Translations under genes and position numbers: made by a program
In this document: one piece after another, positions 1 to 10,767 of the stretch
Layout: every line of letters starts with the position of its first letter
Numbering within the stretch: position 1 is the first letter of the stretch
Assembly (NCBI GenBank): GCA_963585895.1
Contig: CAUZXS010005776.1
Location: forward strand, 5,001 to 69,000
DNA: 64,000 nt
Direction: 5' to 3'
DNA from: Sepioteuthis lessoniana
Lineage: Eukaryota > Mollusca > Cephalopoda > Myopsida > Loliginidae
The notes under the pieces: model-generated
Told to the model about the DNA's origin: nothing
Database searches by the model: none
What the model saw: only the letters and a program-made list of their open reading frames with translations

Positions 1-187
1 TGTTCAATATTGCTCTCAACATTCTTGTGTAATTGCCGTCTAGCTTCTTCTCCAGCTGTTCTGTTAGCATCCAAGATGTGCATCCATACAGCTGTATCGA
101 CATGACCGCTGCCTGGAAGAAACTGTGTTTCATTTCATTGGTCACTTCTGACTTCCATATGATCAATAGCTTATCGATAGCTGCCCT
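1..187 (-). mobile_element. RTE-like LINE 3' fragment (cut by window start)
   Basis: On the minus strand this encodes part of the region after the reverse transcriptase core of a non-LTR retrotransposon. It is closely similar to 32647-32850, where the frame reads FFQAAVTSILLYGCTTW. The copy runs into a TA microsatellite at 188 and off the window edge. The frame is damaged and no function is expected. The RTE-like assignment rests on the recurrent 3' region and the terminal ATC-type trinucleotide repeats of sister copies. Confidence 0.75.
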
Positions 188-221
188 CATATATATATAT
201 ATATATACATACATATACACA

Positions 222-262
<41 letters not shown>

Positions 263-310
263 TCATATATATATATATATATATACATGCATATATGCAT
301 ATATATACAA
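188..310. repeat. TA-rich compound microsatellite
   Basis: Runs of AT broken by ACAC steps lie directly between an RTE-like fragment and the end of a mariner fragment. Mariners insert at TA, so the array is a plausible target. Confidence 0.95.
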
Positions 311-722
311 GGATCATTAAATAAGTTTCTAGACTTTTTTCTATGGGCACTTTTACTGATAGTACACATATGAAATTCTAGTCCCCTTCCAAGTAAACAC
401 CTCCAGCTGCAATGCACTTGTTGTACTGTTCTAACAACTTCTGGAAGGCCCCATGGACGTCCCCTTGTGTGAGCATGTAAATGACCTTCATCACAGGCTC
501 TTTCATCTCCTCAATTATCTCATAACGACAGCCTCTGAGCTTAGGGAATAACCAAAAGTCACAGGGAGCAAGGTCTTGACTATAGGGAGGGTGGGGAACC
601 ATCTTGGTCAAATAGCGTGTGACAAGGGTGGAGTTGTGAACTGGTGCATTGTCCTGGTGGAAATGCCACTGACCCGATTTGAAGAGTGCTGGCCTCCTCC
701 GATGGAATCTCTTCCTGAACTC
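311..722 (-). pseudogene. Mariner transposase, C-terminal fragment
   Basis: Minus-strand reading gives the last third of a mariner transposase: FRKRFHRRRPALFKSGQWHF, then HQDNAPVHNS (second catalytic Asp), then DLAPCDFWLFP (third catalytic Asp). The mariner end (AATAAGTTTCTAGAC) lies at 320-335. Compared with 44435-45722 it lacks four residues between the second and third catalytic Asp (30 residues apart instead of 34), a 12-bp in-frame deletion in the catalytic core. Its 5' two-thirds are missing, and the sequence breaks into TA/CA repeat near 722. It is inactive. Confidence 0.85.
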
Positions 723-759
723 ACATGCATATGTACATATATATATATACACAGATATG

Positions 760-797
<38 letters not shown>

Positions 798-814
798 TTC
801 ATGCATACATATGC

Positions 815-851
<37 letters not shown>

Positions 852-1000
852 TATGCCTATATATATATACATATACACACATGCACAATGCACATATATG
901 TACAAATACACTCACACATATACACACACACTTATATGCATACACACATACACAGACACACATATATGTAAATACATGCATATATATATATAAGCTTTTA
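723..1000. repeat. TA/CA/GT compound microsatellite
   Basis: About 275 bp of AT, ACAC and TATGCA steps. Open frames here translate only as alternating Tyr/Ile/His and are not genes. Confidence 0.95.
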
Positions 1001-1490
1001 CCTACATGTATAATAGATCTGTTATCCAATTCTATCACTAATTAAAAATTTCCTCAGCCACAAACTTGTTGTGCCTTCTTTTTGTTGCACTAGATCAGTT
1101 CACCTCCTCGTTTACTCTTGTAAGCACAAGCAAGCAATTGCTTGTTACCCTGCATTTAATTACATCATTTGCTCTCATTTAACCCCAGTTATGTCCCATA
1201 TGAATAAAGAACGTGCATTTTATGTTGTGAAGCAAAAAAACAGCTCGTTATTGATTTAAAATAAGACAGAACTCTTGAAAAACTGGACAGCTATGTATCA
1301 GTGAAAATCTTGTATGAGTGTAACCACATTAGCACTTGTACATTATACAATATAAAAATAACAGCAAGAAAAACTGCTAAAATATTCATTTCATTTGTGT
1401 CTGTACAATGCATTCTATTAAAATTTCATTTGGTTTTCATTTAATGTTTCCATTCTGTTATTATATAATTGATTTACATGATATTTTAAT
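1001..1490. other. No recognisable feature
   Basis: AT-rich unique-looking sequence. Only short frames without family resemblance are present. Confidence 0.5.
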
Positions 1491-1496
1491 GATTGG

Positions 1497-1552
1497 TTGG
1501 TTTTACAGCATGTCAACCCTTGTTGGGTTATTTAATGTCTTTTTAAAGCAGG
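1497..1552 (-). repeat. CR55/SINE-B tail module
   Basis: A short piece matching the shared tail (reverse complement of the TTGGCATTAAATAACC...GGTTGATATGCCA type), lying directly before an RTE-like fragment. Confidence 0.6.
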
Positions 1553-1856
1553 TAAATCATCATCATCATCATGTCGTGCTGCTAGCACAGATATCCCTGA
1601 CCCTCTCTCGCCACTTTTCCCTATCGTTCATCACCTCAGGCAGGTCTTCAGGGCTACATCCCATATCCTCACATAGCTGCTGTATCTGTGTTCTAGCTGG
1701 TCATCCTGCTTTTGCTTGGCTATATGTGGGGTCCATAGGAGTACATCACTTATGAGCTCGTTTCTGCTTCTCCAGCAGTGTCCTGTGTGTCTGGTTCGTC
1801 TAACTTGGATAGTTTTCATGATGGGAGGCAGGTGGCTGTATAGTTGGTGTTTTAGT
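1553..1856 (-). mobile_element. RTE-like LINE 3' end with ATC repeat
   Basis: Minus-strand frame (1631-1819) reads KTIQVRRTRHTGHCWRSRNE and ELISDVLLWTPH, the C-terminal region seen in the sister copies. The 3' end is a CATCATCAT tract (plus-strand view) at 1558-1572, as expected for an RTE-type element that ends in a short tandem repeat. It is 5' truncated near 1856 and frameshifted downstream. Confidence 0.8.
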
Positions 1857-2770
1857 CGTAAACAATTACAGCTTCAAATAATTTGTACAGACTTACACGG
1901 TTTCAAGTATTCCAATCTAATACTGTTGTATAACCACAAATATATACATATATATAAGCGGAAACATCATCAAAGATAATGACAAACTTCAATGAACGAA
2001 CGAACACACTTCTTTACAAAAATATATCTCTCACACTTTATTCTTGATGTTTCTGTGGTGTGTGAGAGATGGGTGGAAACAGGGACAGACTGCTATATTG
2101 ACCCAAGTTCATCTCTTGACTATAGCAGCACTTCTTCCTCATCTTGGTTTAGGTTGCTCAACCAGGGGTCACTGAGGACCACAGCCCTCAGTCTGAAAGC
2201 TGGTTCTCACTCTGGCATTCCTGTCTCTAACTAACTCAACAGCCACCGGCACATGCCTATATTCTTTCATAATGCCTACTTGCTTCTGCTTCTGCTTATT
2301 TACACAGGTGCATCTCTTGATTGACGGCTTGGTTAAGGGTCAATATATAACAATACTATTACTTGGCAAACAGTTATATGGTTTCCAGTAAGTATGTGTA
2401 TTTAATACTAATTTGATAACAATTACATACCTTCAATTAACATTTGCAATATGGTTTTTAGTAATTATTCCTATCTAACGCACACAATTATGTAGCAACA
2501 AGTATTCCAATCTTATACAAATAAGTTTCTAAACATTTTAAAAGGATAAATACTTCATACTTAGTTATAAGAGACAATGCATTAATGTAGTTCAAAATCA
2601 TTCTAAACATCAGAGCAGATAAATGAGACCCTGACAGGTACGAACCACTTTAGATCAGATTAGATCTGGTTTCAAGCATTCTCATCCAATACTTATAATT
2701 TTCAAACAGATCTATATGACCTAGAGATGGATCCCAATTAGGTGCTTTCACTCCAACTCAAAAAAGAGGG
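1857..2770 (-). repeat. Degenerate CR55 modules
   Basis: Scattered modules (GGTTTCAAGTATTCCAATC near 1900; ACAGTTATATGGTTT near 2370; TTTCAAACAGATCTATATGACC near 2700) match the composite repeat best seen at 56560-57575 and 59870-60590. About 1980-2340 is unassigned. Boundaries are approximate. Confidence 0.55.
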
Positions 2771-3011
2771 AGTCCCTATGGTTCAGTAGTAACATACTGG
2801 ATTGTGAAACTGTTATGGTACCTACCTTATGGACTATAATGAACTCTTCCTATTGCTATGAATACCAGGAGAATATTCATCTTGGTGTTAAGTTAACTCC
2901 AGCCGTTTTGGACTGTGTTTAATTTTCTACAGAAAAGTAAGTCAATATTGTTAAAAAATTATTGTTATTGTTGAAAATTATTGTTATCGTTATATTATAG
3001 TTCTTGTTTTG

Positions 3012-3060
3012 TGACCCCCCTCAAACAATTGTTATTGTTGTTTGTGTGTGAGGAGGGTCA
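3012..3060 (+). promoter_or_regulatory. 5' UTR hairpin of the LINE
   Basis: TGACCCCCCTCA (3012-3023) and TGAGGAGGGTCA (3049-3060) pair with one mismatch around a 25-nt loop, upstream of the ORF1 start. It may shape translation or RNA packaging; the function is inferred only. Confidence 0.5.
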
Positions 3061-3198
3061 AACCTTGACTCGACTTCATTGTTTTACTAAAACAAAACAA
3101 AACGACCGCCATTTTTTCATCGAATATTTATTTCACTCGTTGAAGTCCATTCGCATTTTAAACACCATTCCCCCTGGTTGCCCTTTTAAAACGCAACT

Positions 3199-5145
3199 AT
3201 GGGGGAAACATCTCGGATTCCAAACGAGATGAACTTATCACAGGACATATTTATCAACACGGAACCCTCCCCGAAGCCGGAAGACTTATCATTATCTTCA
3301 TCGGCCATACAACCAGCGCAAAAACCACCGGCAACGCCAGTCTCCTGGTCGTCGCAATTACAAAAAAAGAAGAAAACACCTGAAGACTACGAGAACGACA
3401 GAGTCAGGAAATACGCAAAGTATTTCAAAGAAAACGAAATTTTACCCATACCTGAATTGGTAGAGGCTGTTGAGCCTAAGACTCTGTCGTTCGTAGTGAC
3501 AGATTTAAGGACCAGGAGACTGGCTGGCCTCAAAAAGGAATCATTTGAGGAATTGCTCCAAACTGCAGGCATCCCAGGTAAATATTTTTACCGAAGGAGT
3601 TTTGCAACCTGGGATGTCTTGCTCCCATCCGAAGAAATCGCCAAGAAACTGTCCACACAAAATATAACCACGAAGTACTTCCGGCTTCAGCCAGAATACA
3701 GAGGAAAAAGAAGAATAAAAGTCACCGTATGCAACGTGTCGATGCAACTTAATGGAGACGTCATCGCCGCCTATCTAAGTTCATACGGCGGCGTAGAAGA
3801 CTATATGCAAATCAAATCAGCGCATGGCACGGCATACAGTGATTTTTTATTCACCATGATACTAGATAGGGGAGGGTTCAATACAATACCTCATATCATA
3901 TCGTACAGAGACACAACAATGACAGTCATCGTAGAGGGCAGGAAACCGCTTTGCTGGTATTGTAAGCAATTAGGACACTTCTCGCGGTCCTGCCCTCAGA
4001 AAGCCACCATCGCCACAAACAAAACGACTACCACCGCCAACGATACAACGAATACCACCACGAAAACAACCACGACTACTACTACTACAGCAGCCAAGAA
4101 AAATATCAACACGGAAACAGGGGTCCAACCCGATAAAGAAGAAGGGTGGACTCTAGTAAAAGGGGGCAAAAAGAAAAAAACATCCCCAATAAAAACAACA
4201 GAAACTACTAAAATATCAGCAGCAGCACCAGCAACAACAGAGACACCAATAAAAAAGAAAACCAAAAACCAACCAGAAGAGATGGAAACATCTTATAATT
4301 TAAAAAGGAGAAGAGACAGCGGGGATTCAGACAAGGATGGGGAGAAAAAACAGTGTACACCAAAACCAAGGAAACAACAACCACAAATAGAAAAACCACA
4401 ACAACCCATGCCCACTCAACCCCAGAAACCCACAGAAAAAATCCAAGAACCATCACCAATCATACAAAATAACCCACAACGCCCAGCGCAAATCCTCCAC
4501 TCCCCAGCTCAACATATACAAAAAGAACCCCCCCTCCTACCAATTCTTCCTTCTCTCTCTCCAATCACTACTCCCAAAATGTTCTCCCGATCCAGATCAG
4601 TCAACAGAATCGGACAATCACCATCACCGTCACCCACACAGACAAGGACTCATTCAGCCACAAATGAAGTCCGAAAACCATTAATTGAAATCACCCTTTG
4701 TTCAGAACCAGACCCATCTAAAATCACAGATCATCAATTAAAGACAATTCTGAAACCACTATTTTCATTCAAATCCATCAATGAAAAATCCATAGCAAAC
4801 CCATACTTGTTTAGGGATGCAGCCAAGGTGACCACCTTTGTTCGTGCAGCTGGTACCCGTACAAGGGAGCTGTGGCGCTTCATTCAGGAACCCAGCTGTG
4901 CAAATTTAAGGCTGGCGGAATTGGAGCATTCCTCCCTCAAAAAAATGCTTCCTTTTTGCTCGGGCAGGGTCCCGATTTTAGTTCACCCATCATTTTATAG
5001 GTCCCTAAAACTGAGGTATCCCATGGATGTCGGAGGAATTAGCAGGGACGACCGAGTAAGTACTGAGCTCGGCACCGGTTCCCTGCGTCAGGCCGTCGGC
5101 ATCCTCACCCCGAAGGATTTCCGGCCCGTAGTCGACACTGAGTAA
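3199..5145 (+). CDS. LINE ORF1: nucleic-acid-binding protein with CCHC knuckle
   Basis: 648 residues, intact from ATG to TAA. ORF1 proteins of this LINE group bind element RNA and act as chaperones in the retrotransposition particle. Residues about 80-245 form a folded region (FVVTDLRTRRLAGL ... YFRLQPEYRGKRRIKVTVCN) resembling an RRM-like fold. It is followed by a CCHC zinc knuckle, CWYCKQLGHFSRSC, at about residues 252-265 (CX2CX4HX4C). Residues about 275-505 are low complexity, rich in Thr, Lys, Gln and Pro, with several Lys/Arg runs fit for nuclear localisation. A second conserved region at about 510-600 (ITLCSEPDPSKITDHQLK ... FIQEPSCANLRL) precedes a basic tail. The stop is 14 nt before the ORF2 ATG, so ORF2 would need reinitiation or internal initiation. 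The ATG at 3199 is the first in frame. Confidence 0.9.
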   Translation: MGETSRIPNEMNLSQDIFINTEPSPKPEDLSLSSSAIQPAQKPPATPVSWSSQLQKKKKTPEDYENDRVRKYAKYFKENEILPIPELVEAVEPKTLSFVVTDLRTRRLAGLKKESFEELLQTAGIPGKYFYRRSFATWDVLLPSEEIAKKLSTQNITTKYFRLQPEYRGKRRIKVTVCNVSMQLNGDVIAAYLSSYGGVEDYMQIKSAHGTAYSDFLFTMILDRGGFNTIPHIISYRDTTMTVIVEGRKPLCWYCKQLGHFSRSCPQKATIATNKTTTTANDTTNTTTKTTTTTTTTAAKKNINTETGVQPDKEEGWTLVKGGKKKKTSPIKTTETTKISAAAPATTETPIKKKTKNQPEEMETSYNLKRRRDSGDSDKDGEKKQCTPKPRKQQPQIEKPQQPMPTQPQKPTEKIQEPSPIIQNNPQRPAQILHSPAQHIQKEPPLLPILPSLSPITTPKMFSRSRSVNRIGQSPSPSPTQTRTHSATNEVRKPLIEITLCSEPDPSKITDHQLKTILKPLFSFKSINEKSIANPYLFRDAAKVTTFVRAAGTRTRELWRFIQEPSCANLRLAELEHSSLKKMLPFCSGRVPILVHPSFYRSLKLRYPMDVGGISRDDRVSTELGTGSLRQAVGILTPKDFRPVVDTE

Positions 5146-5159
5146 GGTAAGTTGGATTG

Positions 5160-8100
5160 ATGGCTTTAAACCTTGCCATTTTGAATGTGAGGGGACTGAG
5201 GGATTCAAGCAAGTGTACGCGCTTGCTTGCTGAACTCAAGAACCTCAGAGTGTATGTTGCTAAAGTGCAGGAGACTCACTTCACTTGCGGTGCCGACTGT
5301 CGGGTGCTGGAAAGCGACTTTAACGTTTTCTCAGCATACGGCAGCCGCACCAGCGCTGGGGTCTCTTTGCTAGTTGGACGCAGCCTTGATGCTGATGTTG
5401 ACGTTGTTTTTGCAGGTGACGAGGGCCGGCTGGATGTGGCCGATGTTGCCGTGAAAAGTTTCAAGTTTCGTCTGGTTGCGGTTTATGCGCCCAATATCGC
5501 TGCAGAGAGGGTTTCCTTTTTTCGTCGGTTGGCGTCGTTCCTGGACGATACGAAGCGGCTAGTCTTAATGGGTGATTGGAATGCGATCCTTGATCCCAAG
5601 ATAGATAAGGTCGGGCGGGGAGCTAGTAGTGCGGGAAGGTGTGAGAGCAGCCTTGTCGGCTTCGTGACTCGTCACGGTCTCGTCGACAGGTTTCGTCTTG
5701 ATCACCCAGGGCGGGAGATGTGGACGTGGCTAGATAGCTCGCCCTCTGCCAAAGTAGGTTCCTACTTGGACAGAGTGTTAGTGAGAAGAGCTGACATTGA
5801 TTTTGTTAGTTGTCCCACGTTCCACTTGATAGCGTGGACTGACCATAAACTCATTAGAGTCAGTCTGCGGTTAGTTAATAGACCTAGTCTAGCCGGCTAC
5901 TGGAAGTTCAATACCTCCTTACTGGAGATACGGGACTTCCGGGACCGGCTGGAATCCCTAATTCAGCGGGCGTTAGTGGGGGCGGTTACCGGGAATAGGT
6001 GGTGGGTTTCTCTTAAGCATAGGATTAGAGATTTCGCCACCAAGTACGGTCGACAGCTCAACTTAGATAGGACCGCGGAGGCGAAATCTATAGATGATAG
6101 ACTTTCCCGGGCGGTGGCTGGGGGGACTCCCTAGGTGTAGAGCTAGCTAGGAGGGACCTTGAGCGTGAGAGTAGCGAGCGCTACAAGGGATCAGTAGTTA
6201 GATCTAGGCTAAAAAGAGTTCTCAACGAAGCTGTGAAATCGAACGCGACTGCACGTGAAGAAGAAGTGCGAAGGTTCCCCGATCGGTACATCGCATCTGT
6301 CAAGACCCCGGACGGGCGTCTGCTGCGATCAGGTCGTGAGATACGTGACGCCTTTCGGGCGCACTTTCGGGATCGCTTTGCCCGCTGCACTGATCTCCCG
6401 CTCCGGGAGTTTCGTAGCTATCTTGCCGACTTCCCCCGTCTTGGGGCGGCTGAAGCGGCTAGCTGCGAGGGTGTGGTTACTGAATGCAAAGTCCGTGATG
6501 CGTTGAAGCAGGTCGGCCTCAACAAGTCGCCGGGACTAGATGGTTTGCCGTACGAAGTGTACTTGAGGATGTCGCACATGTTTGTGCCTATTCTGACGGA
6601 TATGTTCAACCATTGGTTCGCCCAGGGAGCCATCCCTGGTAGCGTTACCAAGGGCGTGATCACATTGCTGAAGAAAGGTGGCAGGCATGTTTGGGAGGGT
6701 TTAGACGATTACAGGCCCATAACTCTGCTTAACACAGAGTTAAAGATTTTGGCCCAGGTCTTAGCGAATCGTTTACAGCTTGTCATTAGTGATCTGATCG
6801 GCCCCGAACAGACCTTTGCTGTGAAGGGAAGATCGATCCAGGACAACCTGCACTTGATTCGCGAGGTCCTAGAGGGGATAAAAGACGACACCGAATCCGC
6901 GCTGATCAGTTTAGATCAGTCCAAGGCCTTCGATAGGGTAGACCATCGGTTCTTGGCGTCTGTTTTGGAGACTGCCGGATTCAAACCGGAGTTCCGCAGA
7001 TGGATTAGCATGATGTACCACAACCCTCAGGCAGTGGTGCAGGTGAACGGAAGGCGTTCGGGGGTGATCGCGATCGAGCGATCGGTCCGGCAGGGCTGCC
7101 CACTGTCTCCTCTTCTCTATGTCCTCGCGTTGGAGCCCCTCCTGCGCAGGCTTAGGGATGAGGGGACAAGTCCGGCACTGCGCGGTCTCCCATTCGTTGG
7201 CCGCCTTGCGGCTAGGGTTTCCGCGTTCGCCGATGACGTCACAGTTTTCGTATCCCGCCTCCAGGATATAGAGGCTGTGAAAGAGGCGGTTGTCAAGTAT
7301 GAGCGGATTGCAGGGGCCAAGGTCAATTTTGACAAAAGCGAAGGTTTGCGGCTTGGTGCTTGGAGGGGTAGCAATACTCTTCCAGGGCCCTTCCGCTGGA
7401 GTGACGGACCCATCCGCATCCTCGGGGTGTGGTTTGGGCCCGACCTCCAACTGGAGCGAAATTGGTCGGAAGTACATGCTAAGGTGAATGCTCAGGTGGG
7501 AATCTGGCTTTCAAGGAGGTTGTCCTTAAAGGGCAGGGCGGAGGCGTGCGCCGCATACGTCTTCCCCTTGATCCTTTACCGATTGGCTGTACTCCCTCTG
7601 CCTAAGGCACATCGGTTGGCGCTGCAACGATCCCTCTCCAGACTTGTCTGGGGAGGTGCAAGGCCGATGGTCCGTGGACAGGTCTGTATCCAACGTACAC
7701 GCAACGGGGGTCTGGGTATGCCTGATCTGGAGAGCCACTGGCTTGCTGAAAGACTTGCATATCTGGGCCGTGTCTTGACGGGGGACTCAGTGTGGAGACG
7801 AAAGGCGAGTCGGACTTTTCCTCGCCTCAAGTCAGACCCAAAGGCTGAAGGTCGACGTAGGCCTTTGGGCGAAGCACTGTTTGTCCGCGAGTGCCGAAAG
7901 GCCCTTCGTAACCTTCTTGGGTCCAGTGACCTTTCATGGCCTCGGAAGGAGCTGTATCGGGAATTAGTGGTGGGTTCCGCTTCTGATCCTCTCAGCGAGC
8001 GGCGCGGCTGGACGGCGGAGGAGATCCGCTCTCACTGGAATTGGGCGCCAGGATCGAGCTTCTTGAACAACTCCGAGTTCTCGCTCACCTGGCGACTTGT

Positions 8101-8626
8101 TCGGAATGCGTTACCCCTTCGCGGCTTGAACTTCAGAGCGGGCCTGGCAGACATGCCTGACTGCCCTCGCTGCAGCAGTGGCTTGGAAGAAACGGCTGAG
8201 CACGCCTTCTACTACTGCGAGCGAGTCCGCCCGTTTTGGGATCACGTCGGGGAGTGGACGGCTCGCATCGAACCCAAACAGCTCGTGCTGCTCGTCGTTG
8301 GTTACGTCGTAGACAACGTTCTTCCTCCGTATCACGGTGAGAAGCGTGTGGTGTTTCTCGCGATCCTAGCTGTAGCCCGAATGGTGATTTGGACGACGCG
8401 AAACAAGGGATTGTATGACGATGCAAACTTTTCTCATCGTGATCTGGTTTTGTATTTTCGGCATCAGCTGAGCGTTAAAATCAGATGCGATAGAAAACGC
8501 TTGGATCGCATAACATTCAGCAAAAGGTGGGTGACTGCAGCGAGCCTGGTCGTACGAAAGGGGGCAATGTTGGAGTCATCCTTCCCGCCTCTGCCTACCC
8601 ATGGCGTCTACGGTACGGGTCCTTAG
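5160..8626 (+). pseudogene. LINE ORF2: endonuclease-reverse transcriptase, one frameshift
   Basis: It starts at ATG 5160 and ends at TAG 8624-8626, about 1155 codons over two frames. The N-terminal APE-type endonuclease shows NLAILNVRGL, VQETHF (metal-binding Glu), LMGDWNAI (Asp/Asn), SYLDRVLV and TDHK (catalytic His region). The reverse transcriptase shows YRPITLLNTELKILAQ, LDQSKAFDRVDHRFL, VRQGCPLSPLLY and FADDVTVFV (catalytic Asp pair at about 7230). The C-terminus has a Cys-His cluster, CPRCSSGLEETAEHAFYYC. The first frame stops at 6132-6134. The second is open from before 6125, and the join falls in a six-G run at 6120-6125, so loss of one G explains the break. Everything else is intact, so this is either a very recent mutation or an assembly homopolymer error. 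Confidence 0.9.
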
Positions 8627-9323
8627 GGACCCCATCCCTGGTAAGTAGAATTGTTTTTTTCCCTTGTAACCTAGTTAGCAGTATGTTGTGAGTCATTGTC
8701 CCCATCATCTAGTCGTTAGTTTCTCAAGATCTTCCCCCTCCCTATTATATTTGTACCCCAACCTTAATTCCAGCCCGCTTTTATTGAAGATCTTGAACAT
8801 TCATATATAAAAAATCATATTACCTACTTCTATCGACCCATACCGCGCCCGACCCTTTATTTCTTTTATCTCTGTAGATTAGTATTCCCTCCCCACCTAG
8901 GGCAGGTCCGGCTTGTTTCCGGTTTCTTTCGACCCGGAAAACAGTCGGCCTCCAATTTTATAGACGGGGGGATGGGAGGGAAACCAAACGGGGAATTTTT
9001 CTTTGTTTCTCTTGTATATATAATTTTTCGGGTTTTTTTCTCCCATTCCCATCATTTCATTGTACATAAACCATATTTTGTAAATAAAAATCATATACCA
9101 CTTTTGGGTTTTAAGTAGGTTTTCTTCATAGAGCAAATGCGGTATTTTGGTAACTTCTGCGCGCATGATGAAGGATGAATGGTTATATATTGTACTGTTG
9201 AATGGGTCGGCGAATGTGGCTAGCTAGGTCCCTTTAGAATATATAGAATAGCAAGACCGCTCCCTTCCCCTCCCCAAAAAACCTTAAGCCCTCGTGCCTT
9301 CTTTGTACTTACAAAGAAATAAA
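8627..9323 (+). other. LINE 3' UTR
   Basis: Non-coding, with pyrimidine-rich and GGTCCGG/CCGGAAA stretches. It ends in AAGAAATAAA directly before the downstream 13-bp repeat. An AATAAA at the very end is consistent with polyadenylation of the element RNA. Confidence 0.7.
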
Positions 9324-9487
9324 GTTAAGTTAACTCTAGCTTAACACTTTGGCAGTCAGACTCACGTTCAACACTCTTTTACCTATGCTGTATTTATACT
9401 TTCATTCAATATACTTGTTTCACGTAATCCCGAGTTCATGTCTTTCTTCCGGACCTTTTACTGGTCCACAACAGAAACCATAATTGA

Positions 9488-9650
9488 TTTTGAACTCAAG
9501 TAATGTTATTATATCCACTTTTGAACTAATAGCTTTGAAAAAGGTATGAACCCCTTTATAGCTGTGGGTTAAATACTTTGAGCTTGCAGTCCAGTACTAT
9601 AGCCACAGGGCCTGCCTCTCACCAAGGTTGATATGCCATTAAACAAAGAA
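9488..9650 (+). mobile_element. SINE-B, 5' truncated
   Basis: Carries the SINE-B body (GAACTAATAGCTTTG, AAAGGTATGAACCCC) and the tail GGTTGATATGCCATTAAACA. The tRNA-like head is missing. Confidence 0.75.
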
Positions 9651-9894
9651 ATGATGATGAAGGAATGACTCCTTATGGCTCAGAGCTCCAGAACCTAAGC
9701 CTCACCACAGAATTTAGTTCTGTGTCATACCCAGGGTATCCCTTCAGCAAGGTGGATGTTTGAGGGTAGGATTAGGTGGGTAGCAATTATTTAGAAGTCT
9801 TCAGTGATTTAGCATTTTCACTAATCTGGCACTCCACAGATCTCAATGGTATCAGATAAGTAAAGATCTACTAGATATCATGTATGAAAATACT

Positions 9895-9896
9895 TG

Positions 9897-9946
<50 letters not shown>

Positions 9947-9947
9947 A
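9895..9947. repeat. CT/TA/CA microsatellite
   Basis: A (CT)n block followed by (TA)n and a short (CA)n. Confidence 0.95.
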
Positions 9948-10765
9948 GTCTAAACAAGTAAGATTTTCTATATTGCTACAAAACCAACACATTCTTATAC
10001 AGTGTGTAAAACTTGTATATAAATGCTTACATCAATCATGTAAAATAAAATGTCCATCTTCAGCCAAATGAGTTAATAAAATTAGAATAAATGTTAATTA
10101 TAAAGATGGCTTCCTTTTTCATGTTTCTCTCTCTCAATATTCTATTAAGATACATGATGACTTGTAGTAACAAGGCTCCCCTCTCACCCAGCCATTACAA
10201 CAAAAGAATTAATCTCTGTTTATATGCATGGAGACCTAACATGAATTGTTTTATGTTTATTAAATATAAAGTGTTGGAAAAAGGAAAGAATCAAAGTGAG
10301 GAAGAGGAAGAGGAAGGAGGAGGAATAACTTTAAAGAAGATAAAAGTGATGCAATCATCAAAGCTCAAAGGAATTGCTGACCATGCAGACATTATGTAGG
10401 AAGAGAATCATATCGACTTGAATACAATGAATCAGATCAACACCTAACAAACATGTGAACAAAGTCAGATCAACTTGAATCTGTAGGATTACACTGAACT
10501 GAAAATTATTTCACAGATAGTTGGATCAATTTTAGTGTACTAAATCAATGTTCAACTGACCAACATATAACTTGTATACAATCAGAATCAGACCAACTTG
10601 AATTATGTAAATACAGCATTTGATTTAAGAATTTGTAGAATATGTCCTGTTACACTCAACAGGCCACTTTTAACATATAAGAATAGAAACAGATAGTCAT
10701 TCTGAGAATTAATTTTTTTTTTTTAAAGGATTATAAGACCAAAAAATCAATCCTTGATCGCACTT
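9948..10765. other. No gene; faint degenerate repeat
   Basis: A phrase like CAGATCAACTTGAAT recurs at irregular spacing between 10410 and 10605, suggesting an old decayed repeat. No coding signal that I trust. Confidence 0.4.
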
Positions 10766-10767
10766 CA

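Larger units (their letters stand above)
2887..9336 (+). mobile_element. Full-length Tx1/L1-type LINE with 13-bp flanking repeats
   Basis: The element spans about 2900-9323. The same 13 bases, GTTAAGTTAACTC, occur at 2887-2899 and 9324-9336, exactly outside the presumed 5' end and the AAATAAA-ending 3' end, so they look like a target-site duplication. Inside are a 5' UTR of about 300 bp, ORF1, a 14-nt gap, ORF2 and a 3' UTR of about 700 bp. The coding part is far richer in G+C and CpG than its surroundings, which suggests a young insertion. Tx1 versus another L1-group lineage is my judgement from ORF2 motifs and the zinc-knuckle ORF1; a reverse-transcriptase tree would settle it. Confidence 0.82.

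Noticed and set aside
33..1045. Several open frames of 60-130 codons rich in Tyr, Ile and His
   Set aside because: They are translations of TA/CA microsatellites; the real content is the RTE-like and mariner fragments.
3996..4459. Val/Leu-rich minus-strand frames that look like membrane proteins
   Set aside because: They mirror the Thr/Lys/Gln/Pro-rich part of ORF1 on the other strand.
6911..7477. 188-codon minus-strand frame inside the LINE
   Set aside because: A shadow of the GC-rich ORF2 coding strand.
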